64,000 nt of DNA from Streptomyces sp. NBC_00576 (lineage in GTDB: Bacteria; Actinomycetota; Actinomycetes; Streptomycetales; Streptomycetaceae): positions 1,984,001-2,048,000 of the forward strand of contig NZ_CP107780.1 of assembly GCF_036345175.1 (NCBI RefSeq), in the 5' to 3' direction. The first letter of the stretch is position 1. Every line of letters starts with the position of its first letter. This document shows, one piece after another, positions 17,539-29,012 of the stretch. The translations under genes and the position numbers were made by a program. The notes beneath the pieces are model-generated. The model did not search any database, was not told the origin of the DNA, and saw only the letters and a program-made list of their open reading frames with translations.

Positions 17539-18347
17539 GCACAGCGCATGAGGTGAGCACAGCTCGTGAGGTGACGGCACGTGAGATGACGGCGCGGGAC
17601 ACCTCCGGGCACAGCTGGTCCGCCGATCCCTACGCCGACGCCCTCCGGGCCGGCCGCGGACCGCTCTTCCTGCGTCGCGGCGACGGCTGGCTGCTGCCGC
17701 TGGACGTGGAGCGGTGGTGTGCGCGGGCCGACACCGTGGACCGGCAGGTCCTGGACCGGTGCGAGGGTGCTGTCCTCGACGTCGGGTGCGGGCCGGGAAG
17801 ACTGGTCGCGGAACTCGCCGCCCGGGGCCGGACCGTGCTCGGCATCGACGTCAGCGAGGCCGCGGTCGCCCACACCGTGGGCCTCGGCGGGCCCGCCCTG
17901 TGGCGCTCGGTCTTCGATCCCCTGCCGGGCGAGGGCCGCTGGAACACCGCCCTGCTCCTGGACGACAACCTGGGCATCGGCGGCGACCCACGCGCCCTGC
18001 TGCGCAGACTGGCCCGACTGCTGCTGCCCGGCGGCCTGTTGATCGCCGAGACAGTCCCGGTGGATGTGGACGAGCGCGCCGACGTCCGCATCGTGTGCGG
18101 CACCGACGCACAGGGTGCCACCGGCGCCGCGTTCCCCTGGGCCCGGCTCGGCACCCCGGCGCTGCTGCGGTACGCCCGCCCGCTGGGCTGGCGCACCGTC
18201 GATCAGTGGACGGCCGGCGGCCGCTGTTTCGTCTCCCTGCGCAGCCGCAGCACCAGCAGCAGGGCGGACCCGCCGAACAGTACGGCGGTGATCAGCAGCC
18301 AGCGGGTGAGGAAGCCGTCCGCCGAGAGGCCGGTGGCCGACTCGTAG
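17535..18347 (+). CDS. Class I SAM-dependent methyltransferase
   Basis: Methyltransferase (270 aa) with the SAM-binding motif VLDVGCGPGRLVAELAARG near residue 80 and a following acidic loop GIDVSEAAV. It is third in the GT2 operon (ATGA overlap) and may methylate the glycan product. The natural end of the fold appears to be near GGRCFVSLRS. The remaining 35 or so residues are basic and Ser/Pro-rich, and are encoded antisense to the end of the convergent membrane-protein gene. The two coding regions overlap by 145 bp, so this tail may be a run-on created when an original stop was lost. Confidence 0.85.
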   Translation: MSTAHEVSTAREVTAREMTARDTSGHSWSADPYADALRAGRGPLFLRRGDGWLLPLDVERWCARADTVDRQVLDRCEGAVLDVGCGPGRLVAELAARGRTVLGIDVSEAAVAHTVGLGGPALWRSVFDPLPGEGRWNTALLLDDNLGIGGDPRALLRRLARLLLPGGLLIAETVPVDVDERADVRIVCGTDAQGATGAAFPWARLGTPALLRYARPLGWRTVDQWTAGGRCFVSLRSRSTSSRADPPNSTAVISSQRVRKPSAERPVADS

Positions 18348-18673
18348 CCGGCCGCGACCCGGCCGCTGATCAGCGGGAACCACACCAGCAGCAGGAGCCC
18401 GGACAGAGCCGCCGGCACCCGGACGTACAGGGTCCGGTCCCGGCGGCCGACGGCACCGAGCACACCGGTGACCGCCCGGTCCAGGACCGCGTACAGCGGC
18501 AGAAACACCAGGTCGTGCAGGACCGCCGCGCCCACGAACCACAGCGTCACGCCGAGCCGGTCCCCGGAGAGCAGACGCATGCCCGCGTACCCCGTGAGCG
18601 CGAACGAGCAGGCCAGGAACAGAATCTGCAGGGGGCTTCCCAGCGGAGGGAGCGGAGGGAACGCTCTGCGCAT
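18203..18673 (-). CDS. Small polytopic membrane protein, unknown function
   Basis: Integral membrane protein of 156 aa with four hydrophobic segments (roughly residues 13-35, 41-62, 88-107 and 125-145). I do not recognise a family. The ATG at 18673 overlaps the stop of the upstream molybdoprotein gene as TGATG and has GGAGA upstream, so the two are translationally coupled. This suggests a partner, perhaps an electron-transfer or assembly subunit, for that oxidoreductase. Its 3' end lies antisense to the methyltransferase tail. Confidence 0.75.
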   Translation of the reverse strand: MRRAFPPLPPLGSPLQILFLACSFALTGYAGMRLLSGDRLGVTLWFVGAAVLHDLVFLPLYAVLDRAVTGVLGAVGRRDRTLYVRVPAALSGLLLLVWFPLISGRVAAGYESATGLSADGFLTRWLLITAVLFGGSALLLVLRLRRETKQRPPAVH

Positions 18674-19950
18674 CACAGGTCTCCGAACGTCATCCGGGCC
18701 ACCCACTTGGTGTTGAGCACCCCGGGCGCCGCGGGCACGATGATCCGGGCCGGGTAGCCGTGGTCGGAGGTCAGCGGCTCACCGTTGACGTCCAGGGCCA
18801 GCAGCGAACGCGGGTCACGCACCTGGTTGGACCGCAGGGCGGCCTTGCGGAAGGCGCCACGTCGCTGGAGGGACTCCACCAGGACGTCGGGGGCCGCGTC
18901 CGCTTCGTAGCCGACCAGCGCGGCGAGTTCCCGCAGCCGTACGCCCCGCCACCACTGGTCGCCGGTGGACCACCCCTCGACACAGGCGATCGGCAACGCC
19001 GAACTGTGCAGCGGCAGTTCGAGCAGCTCGGCGCGGCTCAGCCGGATCGTCCCGGAGGGCCCGGTGACGACCAGCCGCCACACGTCCTCGCTCGTCTCCC
19101 GCGCGCTGATCCCCCGGGACGCGGCCGTCTTGTTGATCTGGAAGCCGCCGGGGCCACTGCCCGGATCGGCACCTCCGTGCGGCGCGAGGAGGGCCGTGCG
19201 CCGCAGCGGTCCGTCGAAGTTCTGCCCCACCGTGGTCCCGAACAGCAGCAGCGAGCCACCCCCGACCAGCCACAGCGCCCCGCGCCGGGACACGGTGGGC
19301 TCGGTCGGCCGCGGGGAGACCAGGGGGAAGTCCGGCTCCCCTCCCGCCTCCTCCTCGGGGCCCTTGCCCGCCCGCATGCGACGCACATTGCGTACGGCGG
19401 CGGGGCCCCGGAGCACCACGTGCACCACGAACGCGGCGAAGAACACCCAGGCGCCGTAGAAGTGCAGCGGATAGAAGGAGCCGGGGAAGACATAGTCCAG
19501 CTGGACGTTGAGCACACCCGTCACGAACTCGAACAGCACGCCGCCGACCAGGAACAGCAGGGAGATCCGCTCCAGGGCGTGCGCGAGGGACCGGGCCGGC
19601 GGCAGCGCGAACAGTTTGGGCACCACCGACCACAGTTTGGCCAGCAGGACGGGGACGAGGGTGATCCCGAGCGTGACATGGACGCCTTGGTTGAGCCGGT
19701 AGAGCCAGTAGGGACGCGTCGGCCAGGCGAAGAGGTAGAAGCCGAGCAGCCCCTTGTCCGGGGTCTTGTCGTTCACCCGTGCGAGGTCCGGGTTGTAGGC
19801 GGCGTACGACAGCAGACCCGTCACGAACAGCACGGTGATCCCGCCGAGCAGCACAAGACCGAGGACGGAGGTGAACCAGGGACCGCGTACGGGACTGCGC
19901 CAGAAACCGGGGGACGTGGGCGAGGAGGAAGGGGCGGGCAACCGTGACAT
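18673..19950 (-). CDS. Polytopic cytochrome b-like/molybdopterin oxidoreductase fusion, probable dual Sec/Tat insertion
   Basis: Membrane oxidoreductase of 425 aa. Four membrane helices (about residues 27-50, 88-110, 129-149 and 162-181) form a cytochrome b-like bundle, with possible haem His residues such as His91 and His163. After a charged cytoplasmic loop, SRRGALW (221-227) precedes a fifth hydrophobic segment, the pattern of an internal twin-arginine signal. The rest is a sulfite-oxidase-type molybdopterin domain with the probable Mo-ligand Cys323 in LPIACVEGWS, so it should face outward. The ATG has no ribosome site; TACGGT ends 6 nt upstream, suggesting a leaderless message. The substrate is unknown; sulfoxide or sulfite reactions are typical of the family. 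Confidence 0.88.
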   Translation of the reverse strand: MSRLPAPSSSPTSPGFWRSPVRGPWFTSVLGLVLLGGITVLFVTGLLSYAAYNPDLARVNDKTPDKGLLGFYLFAWPTRPYWLYRLNQGVHVTLGITLVPVLLAKLWSVVPKLFALPPARSLAHALERISLLFLVGGVLFEFVTGVLNVQLDYVFPGSFYPLHFYGAWVFFAAFVVHVVLRGPAAVRNVRRMRAGKGPEEEAGGEPDFPLVSPRPTEPTVSRRGALWLVGGGSLLLFGTTVGQNFDGPLRRTALLAPHGGADPGSGPGGFQINKTAASRGISARETSEDVWRLVVTGPSGTIRLSRAELLELPLHSSALPIACVEGWSTGDQWWRGVRLRELAALVGYEADAAPDVLVESLQRRGAFRKAALRSNQVRDPRSLLALDVNGEPLTSDHGYPARIIVPAAPGVLNTKWVARMTFGDL

Positions 19951-19997
19951 GCGCCGACCGTAGGACGCCGCGGGCGCGGTAAGGGGCCTTCGACACA

Positions 19998-20015
19998 TGA
20001 CGAAACGCTGACGTC
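19998..20015 (+). promoter_or_regulatory. Tandem response-regulator motif, copy B
   Basis: TGACGAAACGCTGACGTC contains two TGACG half-sites 11 bp apart. It lies almost centrally between the two divergent -10 candidates TACGGT (19962-19957, minus) and TAGCGT (20052-20057, plus), 37-38 bp from each. It could activate both genes. Confidence 0.6.
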
Positions 20016-20064
20016 CGCACGCGCGGCGGCCTCGGCACGGCCCGCGCGGCCTAGCGTTCCCGTC

Positions 20065-21513
20065 GTGACCCGTGATCTTCTCCGAGACCTGTACGCGACC
20101 GTGGCCGCCGCCCTGCTTGTCGTGACGGCCGCGCTGGTCGGCATTGTGATCCAGCGGGCGAACGGCTCCCTGCACGTGGGTTGGCCTCCCCTGTACGCCT
20201 ACTGGCGTCCCCACATCGGTCCCGGTACCCCGGCGGCGCTCGTCGTCGCGGCCGGGGTCGTGGCGTACGGCCCGCAGTTGGCCTCCCGGCTGCCGTGGCG
20301 CGCGCTCCTCGGCGCCGCGTGGGGCACGGCGATGGCGTGGACGTGGTCACTGGCACTGATCGACGGCTGGCAGCGCGGAATCGCGGTACGGCTCACGACC
20401 AGGTACGAGTACCTGCAGGTCATCGACCGCTTCCAGGACATCCCCGCGACGCTGCGGGACTTCACCGGCCACATCCTGATCGACTCCCCGGACCACTGGC
20501 CGGCCCATGTGGCGGGCCATCCTCCGGCGGCGACGGTCACGTTCGTCCTGCTCGACCGGGTCGGACTCGGCGGCGGGGGCTGGGCCGGAGTCTTCTGCAT
20601 CACCGTGGGTGCGTCGGCATGCGTGGCGGTGCTGGTCGCCGTGCGGGCGCTCACGGACGAGGCCCTCGCGCGCCGGGCCGCGCCGTTCCTGGTGATGGCG
20701 CCGGCCGCCGTGTGGATGGGGACGTCCGCGGACGGCTACTTCGCGGCGGTCGCCGCCTGGACCATCGCCTTCCTCGCCCTCGCGGTCACCGGACACCGGC
20801 CCCGGCTCACCGGTTTCGCCTCCGGCCTCCTCTTCGGCCTCACCTGCTACCTCTCCTACGGCCTCACCCTCCTCGCCGTCATCGGGGGCGCCGCCCTGCT
20901 GCTCGGCGGCCCGCGCCGAACCCGACCCCTGCCGTACGCGCTCGCCGGAGTCGCCGTCGTCCCGCTCGCGTTCACCTTCGTGGGCTTCAACTGGTGGGAG
21001 GCGTACCGCCTCCTGGTCGAGCGCTACTACCAGGGGGCCGGCGGCATCCGGCCCTACGGGTACTGGGTGTGGGCCAACCTCGCCTGCACGGTCCTGGTCG
21101 TGGGCCCGGCGACAGTGGCGGGCCTGCGGCGCAGCGGTGCCACACTCCTCTCGGCCACGGCACGGCTCAGTCCACGTTCCTCCCCCGATGCTCCCCCGCC
21201 CGTCCGGACACCCGACCACCAGGGCCCTCCCGGGCGGGTCGTCTCCGCCCTGCGCCGACGTGTTGTGCCCCGGTCGGGTGGTCCCGGCGCCTCCCCCGAC
21301 CTCCGCCTCGCCCTGCTCGTCGCCGCGGCGTTCTCCGCCTTGCTCATCGCCGACCTGTCCGGCATGAGCAAGGCGGAGACCGAACGCATCTGGCTGCCGT
21401 TCGCGATGTGGCTGCTCGCCTCATGCGCGTTCCTGACCCGACCCCGCACCTGGCTCGCCACGCAGGCCGTGATCGCCCTGCTGGTCAATCACCTGCTGCT
21501 GACCGGCTGGTGA
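20065..21513 (+). CDS. Polytopic membrane glycosyltransferase-like protein (GT-C type)
   Basis: Integral membrane protein of 482 aa with about ten hydrophobic helices. The sequence has the general look of GT-C or GT87-like polyprenyl-sugar transferases, including an acidic extracytoplasmic loop after the second or third helix (LIDSPDHWPAHVAGHPP). A proline-rich cytoplasmic insertion occupies about residues 365-410. The GTG start lacks a ribosome site, while TAGCGT ends 7 nt upstream, fitting a leaderless transcript. It is divergent from the molybdoprotein gene and shares a putative response-regulator site with it. Transfer of a lipid-linked sugar to a surface polymer is a plausible but unproven role. 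Confidence 0.75.
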   Translation: MTRDLLRDLYATVAAALLVVTAALVGIVIQRANGSLHVGWPPLYAYWRPHIGPGTPAALVVAAGVVAYGPQLASRLPWRALLGAAWGTAMAWTWSLALIDGWQRGIAVRLTTRYEYLQVIDRFQDIPATLRDFTGHILIDSPDHWPAHVAGHPPAATVTFVLLDRVGLGGGGWAGVFCITVGASACVAVLVAVRALTDEALARRAAPFLVMAPAAVWMGTSADGYFAAVAAWTIAFLALAVTGHRPRLTGFASGLLFGLTCYLSYGLTLLAVIGGAALLLGGPRRTRPLPYALAGVAVVPLAFTFVGFNWWEAYRLLVERYYQGAGGIRPYGYWVWANLACTVLVVGPATVAGLRRSGATLLSATARLSPRSSPDAPPPVRTPDHQGPPGRVVSALRRRVVPRSGGPGASPDLRLALLVAAAFSALLIADLSGMSKAETERIWLPFAMWLLASCAFLTRPRTWLATQAVIALLVNHLLLTGW

Positions 21514-21674
21514 AACGGCTGGTGAAAACGGCTGACCGACGGTGCCGGCCCGGCGCGGCCCCTTCCGCCAGTTCGCCTCACCCTCCAGTCCCATGATCGC
21601 CCGCTCGGTGGCGGGGAAGCATGCCGGCTTCGCCGGTGGGAGCGCTTCTCCCGGTCCCCGGACGAGGGCCGGTA

Positions 21675-21698
21675 CTGCCGTCGGGCACCTGACGGCAG
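21675..21698. terminator. Small hairpin between convergent genes
   Basis: An 8-bp stem (CTGCCGTC/GACGGCAG, 8-nt loop) lies between the membrane GT gene and the YcnI-like gene. It is the only hairpin noticed in this 198-bp convergent gap. Confidence 0.35.
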
Positions 21699-21711
21699 GA
21701 CCACCGGCCGC

Positions 21712-22476
21712 CTACTCGGCCCGGGATCCGGCGGAGCGACTGCGGACGACGGCGAAGACCGCTGCCGCCAACCCCAGCACGCCCACGACCAGCCCAGCCA
21801 CACCGAGCCCGCGGGCGGTCGAGTCACTGCTGGACGCGGTGGCCGTGGAGTTGCCTGAGCTCTTCGTGGTCGCCGAGGCGGAGGCGGTCGAGGCGCCGCC
21901 CTCCGCGCCCTCCGCATCGTCCGCGTCCTTGGCCGTGAGCTTGAGCACCGGCGCCGGGTTCTCCGGCTCGTCCCCGCCGGACTCCGCCTCCTCTATCCAG
22001 CGGACGATCTTGCCGTCGGAGTACGTCTGGAGGGTCTTGAAGGTCAACTGACCGGCGTCGTCGGGAAGTTGTCCGAAGGCCACGTCGAAGTCCTCGAACT
22101 GCCCGGCACCGATCCTCCCGCCGGTCCAGGTGATCTCGGAAACGGCGTCGGTGATGGTGCCGTCGTCGGTCTTGACCGGCGTCTTGAGCTTCGTGTTCGT
22201 GACCTTGGCGGTCCAGCCGTCCCGCGGCGAGACGAGCACGCCGAGCACGGGGTGGTCGGTCGGCAGGAAGACCTGCACCTTCGTGGTGCCGGCCGTGTCC
22301 TCCTCGTTGGGGACGCGGAAGGTCAGGACGCCGTCCGTGGCGCCCTTGGCGTAGCTCTCGGGGTGCATGGTGACATGCGCGGAGGCGACACCGGCGGCGG
22401 TGAGAACGCCGGCGGCGGCGAGGGCGACGACGACGCCGGACCGGCGCAGCGTGGTGGTGGTGCGAGTCGTGGACAT
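21712..22476 (-). CDS. YcnI-type (DUF1775) copper-binding surface protein
   Basis: Exported copper-handling protein of 254 aa. A signal peptide ends at ASA33, leaving His34 (HVTMHPESY) as the mature N-terminus, the position that binds Cu(II) in YcnI proteins. The DUF1775 domain runs to about residue 175 (VPNEEDTAGTTKVQVFLP, EITWTGGRIGAGQFEDFDVA, KIVRWIE). A Ser/Thr/Ala-rich linker and a C-terminal membrane helix (about 222-243) with a short basic tail anchor it outside the cell. The start has GGAGATCC upstream. It lies just downstream of a His- and Met-rich membrane protein, which fits a role in copper uptake or delivery. Confidence 0.9.
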   Translation of the reverse strand: MSTTRTTTTLRRSGVVVALAAAGVLTAAGVASAHVTMHPESYAKGATDGVLTFRVPNEEDTAGTTKVQVFLPTDHPVLGVLVSPRDGWTAKVTNTKLKTPVKTDDGTITDAVSEITWTGGRIGAGQFEDFDVAFGQLPDDAGQLTFKTLQTYSDGKIVRWIEEAESGGDEPENPAPVLKLTAKDADDAEGAEGGASTASASATTKSSGNSTATASSSDSTARGLGVAGLVVGVLGLAAAVFAVVRSRSAGSRAE

Positions 22477-22518
22477 GGCTGAGTGGATCTCCGTACTGGG
22501 GGGAGGGGATGTCGGGTT

Positions 22519-23100
22519 TCACATCGCGTACGACATCCCCTTCGGCGGTCCGCGCCGGTGCACGGCGTACCGCAACAGCACCTGCCGCGGCTGCCATGCC
22601 CCGTCGGCGCCGAGACGCGCGGGACCAGGCGCACTCGATGCGCCCCGGAATCCCCTCACCACCTGCCACCAGGCAGCGAGCCCCGGCAAGAACGCGGCCG
22701 CCCACCGCAGCAGCGACCACAACGCGGCCTCGCCGCACCGCAGCCACCAGGTCAGCACCAGGGCCGCCCCGATATGCGCGGCGGTGGCGTGCGGGGTCAG
22801 CGCGTGGGAGTGGGACATCCGCATCCCGTGCATGACCATCGCGGCGTGCGGCCGGGCAGCGCCGAAGGCCAGGTGCAGTCCGCCCTGGGACGCCAGCGTC
22901 ACGCCACCGATCCCGGTCAGCGACCGCTCCCGCCCACCGAGCAGGCAGCCGACCACGAAGACCGGAACAGCCCCCGCAACCTGCACCCACACCGGCGGCG
23001 TCACTCCCACGGCCAGCGCATGTCCCCCAGCGGCGAGCAGCACGCACAGCACGGCGAGCACCGCCGCACGCAGGCTCCGCACCGCCAGGGAAGCACTCAC
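22519..23100 (-). CDS. His/Met-rich integral membrane protein, possible copper-related
   Basis: Membrane protein of about 193 aa with four hydrophobic segments. A loop around residues 85-108 is dense in Met and His (HAAMVMHGMRMSHSHALTPH), suggesting metal binding. It is followed 42 bp later by the YcnI-type gene in the same direction, so the two probably work together in copper handling. The GTG at 23100 was chosen because the hydrophobic region starts right after it; the frame stays open further upstream and no good ribosome site is visible. No exact family recognised. Confidence 0.65.
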   Translation of the reverse strand: MSASLAVRSLRAAVLAVLCVLLAAGGHALAVGVTPPVWVQVAGAVPVFVVGCLLGGRERSLTGIGGVTLASQGGLHLAFGAARPHAAMVMHGMRMSHSHALTPHATAAHIGAALVLTWWLRCGEAALWSLLRWAAAFLPGLAAWWQVVRGFRGASSAPGPARLGADGAWQPRQVLLRYAVHRRGPPKGMSYAM

Positions 23101-23328
23101 GTCGCAGATGCTGCCATGCGGCGCGAGGGTCTCTCCCCTCGCCCCCGCATACGCACCACCGCCACGCCCACGGACACCGTTCAGTTCCCGCCTCCGCGAA
23201 AAAACGAGGGCAGCGGAAGCACCCGAGGGCGGCGTGCTGAATGCGGTAGCCGTTTCCTGCACTCCCTTGTCACAGCCGGATCGGCTCGCCGCCCTGCGTC
23301 GGATGGCGGAAGATCTGGCCGCCCCGGC

Positions 23329-25472
23329 TCAGGGCTCAGTCGGGTTGCCGAGGCCGGTGAGGGCGCCGACCGGGTCCAGGTCGGGGGTGCCGCGGGGCCA
23401 CCAGTCGTCGTGGCCCGGTTCGGACTCGTACGCGTACCAGAGGCCGTCCCGGCCCAGGCGCAGCTGTATGTGGCCGCGTGGGTGGGTGAGGTGGTTGCGC
23501 CGGGGTCTGAAGGCGGGGAGGTCGGCGGCGAGGAGGAGGGGGCGGGCGCGGTCGAACCGTCCGGCCGGCGGGTCCCAGGCCTCTTCGAGGACCGCGAGTC
23601 CGTCGAGCCCGCCCTGCCGCCAGGCGGCCACCGCGCGCGCCAGTTCGGCCGGGGTTCGGTCGGCGGCTCTGGCGAGCGAGGAGTAGAGGGTGCGGGTGCC
23701 GGCGGTGAGGCCGGAGCCGGGGCGGGCGGCGGCGAGACGGACGGCGTCCTGCCACAGGGTCAGCTCACCGACGGGGTCGTGGCCGGTCGTGAGCAGTGTG
23801 TGGGCGCGGGCGGCGGCGTCCGTCGCCAACTGGTCCAGCGCGAAGGGGTCCGGGCCGCCCGGGGACGCGGGGTAGGCCGGGGGCGGGTCGGGGTGCGGGC
23901 GGGGAGGCAGCGGGGCCGGAAGGGGCGGGAGGGTGCGCGGGGCGAGCGCATCGGAGGCCCGGACCCCGGGGAAGGAGGCCGGCCGCTGCTCCTGAGCGGC
24001 GCGGGCGGCGTGCGCGGCGTTGCGCCGGGACAGCTCGTCGAGCACCTCTCGTTCGCCCCGGCCCCGTAGCAGGAGGAGGACGAAGGGATCGGCGTCGAGG
24101 AGGCGGGCGGTCTGGTAGCAGAGGGCGGCGGCGTGCTTACAGGGGTGCCCGGAGTCGGGGCAGCTGCACCGGGGTTCGAGGTCCCCCGGGCCGGGCAGCA
24201 GCGGCGCCCCGCAGTCGGCGAGGGACTGGGGCATCTCCTTGTCGAGCAACGCGGCGATGTGCCCGGGCCGCGCCACGGCGGCGTCCAGGAACCGCTCCCA
24301 CTCCTGGTCGCCGAGGGTGCGCAGCCGCACCTGGACGCGGTACGGCCGCGGCCGGGAGCCCTGCACATAGGCGAGTACAAGCCCCGGTGTCACGGTGATG
24401 GCATCGACATGCCCCTTTGCGGCGTACCCGCGCCCCCGCACCAGCCGGGCGGCATCCAGCGCTCCCTCCTCCAGGGCGGCCACCCAGGCGTTCCCCCACC
24501 AGCTCTCCGCGAAGCCGCCGGGTCGGGACGTCGCCTCCCGGTTCCCCGAGGCCGGCAGCGCGGGGAAGGTGCGGCGCAGCTCACCGTCACGGCCGGGGGC
24601 GGCCATGGAGGAGGGCGAAGAAGAGGCGGAGGAGGCGGCGATGCGTGGGTTGTCGAGGGGACCGTCGAGGAGCGCCGCCTGCCGGAACCCGGCGGTGTTA
24701 CGGGTGTTCGGGGTACCCAGGGCGTTGGGGACGTCCCGCGACGCGCCTGATGATGCCTGCGGAGCCTCGACACCCAGAGTGGCATTCCGCGAGACCGGCG
24801 AAGCCACGGCACGCAGGACGTCCCCGACAGTCATCGGCGTCGACGTGTCCGTGCTCGGCTCGTCGTCCGGAGTCTTCGGCCCACTCGCCGAAGCCGCCGG
24901 GGACGTGTCGGTGGGCAACTGGAAGGACCCGGCGAGCAGTTCCCGTACGGCATGCGTCCGGTCCTCGGGGATCCGGTCACGTGGGTTCTGCCCCGGCACG
25001 GGCGGGGCGGGCCGCCGCGTGGCCTCGGCTGCCGCCGACTCCGCGTCGAGACGGGCCCGTCGAGCCTCCCCCCGCGCGGCGCGCAATGCCTCTCGGGCGA
25101 CGTCCCCGGGACGCCCGCCCTTGCGCCCTTCGTTGTCGGCGCGCCCTTCCGGAACCTTCCCAACCGCCGATTCGGTGTCGTCCGCCGCCTGTGCCTCCGT
25201 GACCTGGCTGCCGGTCGGCGGCGTCGCGCGCCGCAGAGCCGCCCGGGCCGCGTCTCCTGGCCGGGCATCACGCGCGTCGGCCTCCGCCCCGCCACGCGAC
25301 CCGCTCGTCTCCTGACCCGCGACGTGCTCCCGTGCCGCCCGCAAGGCCCTGCGCGCCGCGTCGGCGGGCCGGTCCCGCTCGGGTACGTCCGACAGAGGGT
25401 GCCCGCCCGACACCGGCTCCTCCTCCACCGCGTCGCGCCCTTCCCCGCCCTCCCGGCGTTCCTCCGAGGCCA

Positions 25473-25473
<1 letters not shown>
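23329..25473 (-). CDS. SWIM zinc-finger protein with N-terminal repeats
   Basis: 714-aa protein with a SWIM zinc finger, CSCPDSGHPCKH (C436, C438, C445, H447), preceded by a structured domain from about residue 320 (FAESWWGNAWVAALEEGALD). SWIM domains bind DNA or protein. Residues 1-315 are low-complexity and carry three copies of RPxDxARxALRxA (35-48, 71-83, 121-134). The start overlaps the SNF2 helicase stop as TGATG, so the two are co-translated. SWIM proteins next to SNF2 helicases recur in actinobacteria and probably act as a complex on nucleic acid. The C-terminal region (540-714) has no recognised domain. Confidence 0.88.
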
Positions 25474-28304
<2,831 letters not shown>

Positions 28305-28418
28305 TCGCACCTCACCTCCCGCCCTCGTGTCGTGTCCGTCGAGTCGGACGTCTTCGACTGTACGGGCGGGGTCTGACAATCGGTCGCGGAAACAGGCCGA
28401 AGCCGTTCGCACAGCTGG

Positions 28419-29012
28419 TCAGGGGGTTGTGCGCGCGACGACGTACACCATGTAGTGGTTGGGGTGGGACCACTTCACGACGATGTGCTGCGTGGGTGCC
28501 GGGTTCTTCTGCTGGTGGGCGAGGCCCCACCACGGGCCCGGCTCCTTGAACTCCCAGCCGACGATCTTCTGGTCGCGGGCACTGATGGTGAACTTGTCCT
28601 TCTTCAGGCTCGTGCGGGGGACGCCCATGGCCTTGAAGAAGTAGTCGAGCCCCGCGTTCGTGGTCATGAACTGGACGTACAGACGGCTGGTGCGCCAGTT
28701 GTTCGTCTCGTAGTACGCGACCTTCGTCGACAGGATTCCCTCGCCGTCGGCCTGGCGCGGGACGGGCACCTCGTAGATGTGGCGCTGGACCTTGGAGGGC
28801 CAGGCCTTGGTGAGGCCTCGCGCCGCCCACTTGCGTTCCTTGTCCTTGCCGCTGTCGCGGCTCTGGTTGGCGGAGATCACCAGATAGCCGGCGGGTACAC
28901 CGATGAGCAGCACGATGATCAGCAGGGTCAGGGCCCGGCGGCGGATGACGTGACCGCGGTCCTCGGGCGGCTCGTCCGGGAGCATGGCCTGGCGGGGCAG
29001 GGAGGCGGTCAC
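28419..29012 (-). CDS. Single-pass membrane protein, unknown function
   Basis: 197-aa protein with one N-terminal membrane helix (ALTLLIIVLLIGVPAGYLVI, about residues 27-46) and a basic extracytoplasmic domain with several Trp and Tyr (YYETNNWRTSRLYVQFMTT; VVKWSHPNHYMVYVVA). I do not recognise a family. The GTG start overlaps the stop of the ROK kinase gene as GTGA, so expression is coupled to that gene. No functional link beyond the operon is evident. Confidence 0.75.
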   Translation of the reverse strand: MTASLPRQAMLPDEPPEDRGHVIRRRALTLLIIVLLIGVPAGYLVISANQSRDSGKDKERKWAARGLTKAWPSKVQRHIYEVPVPRQADGEGILSTKVAYYETNNWRTSRLYVQFMTTNAGLDYFFKAMGVPRTSLKKDKFTISARDQKIVGWEFKEPGPWWGLAHQQKNPAPTQHIVVKWSHPNHYMVYVVARTTP

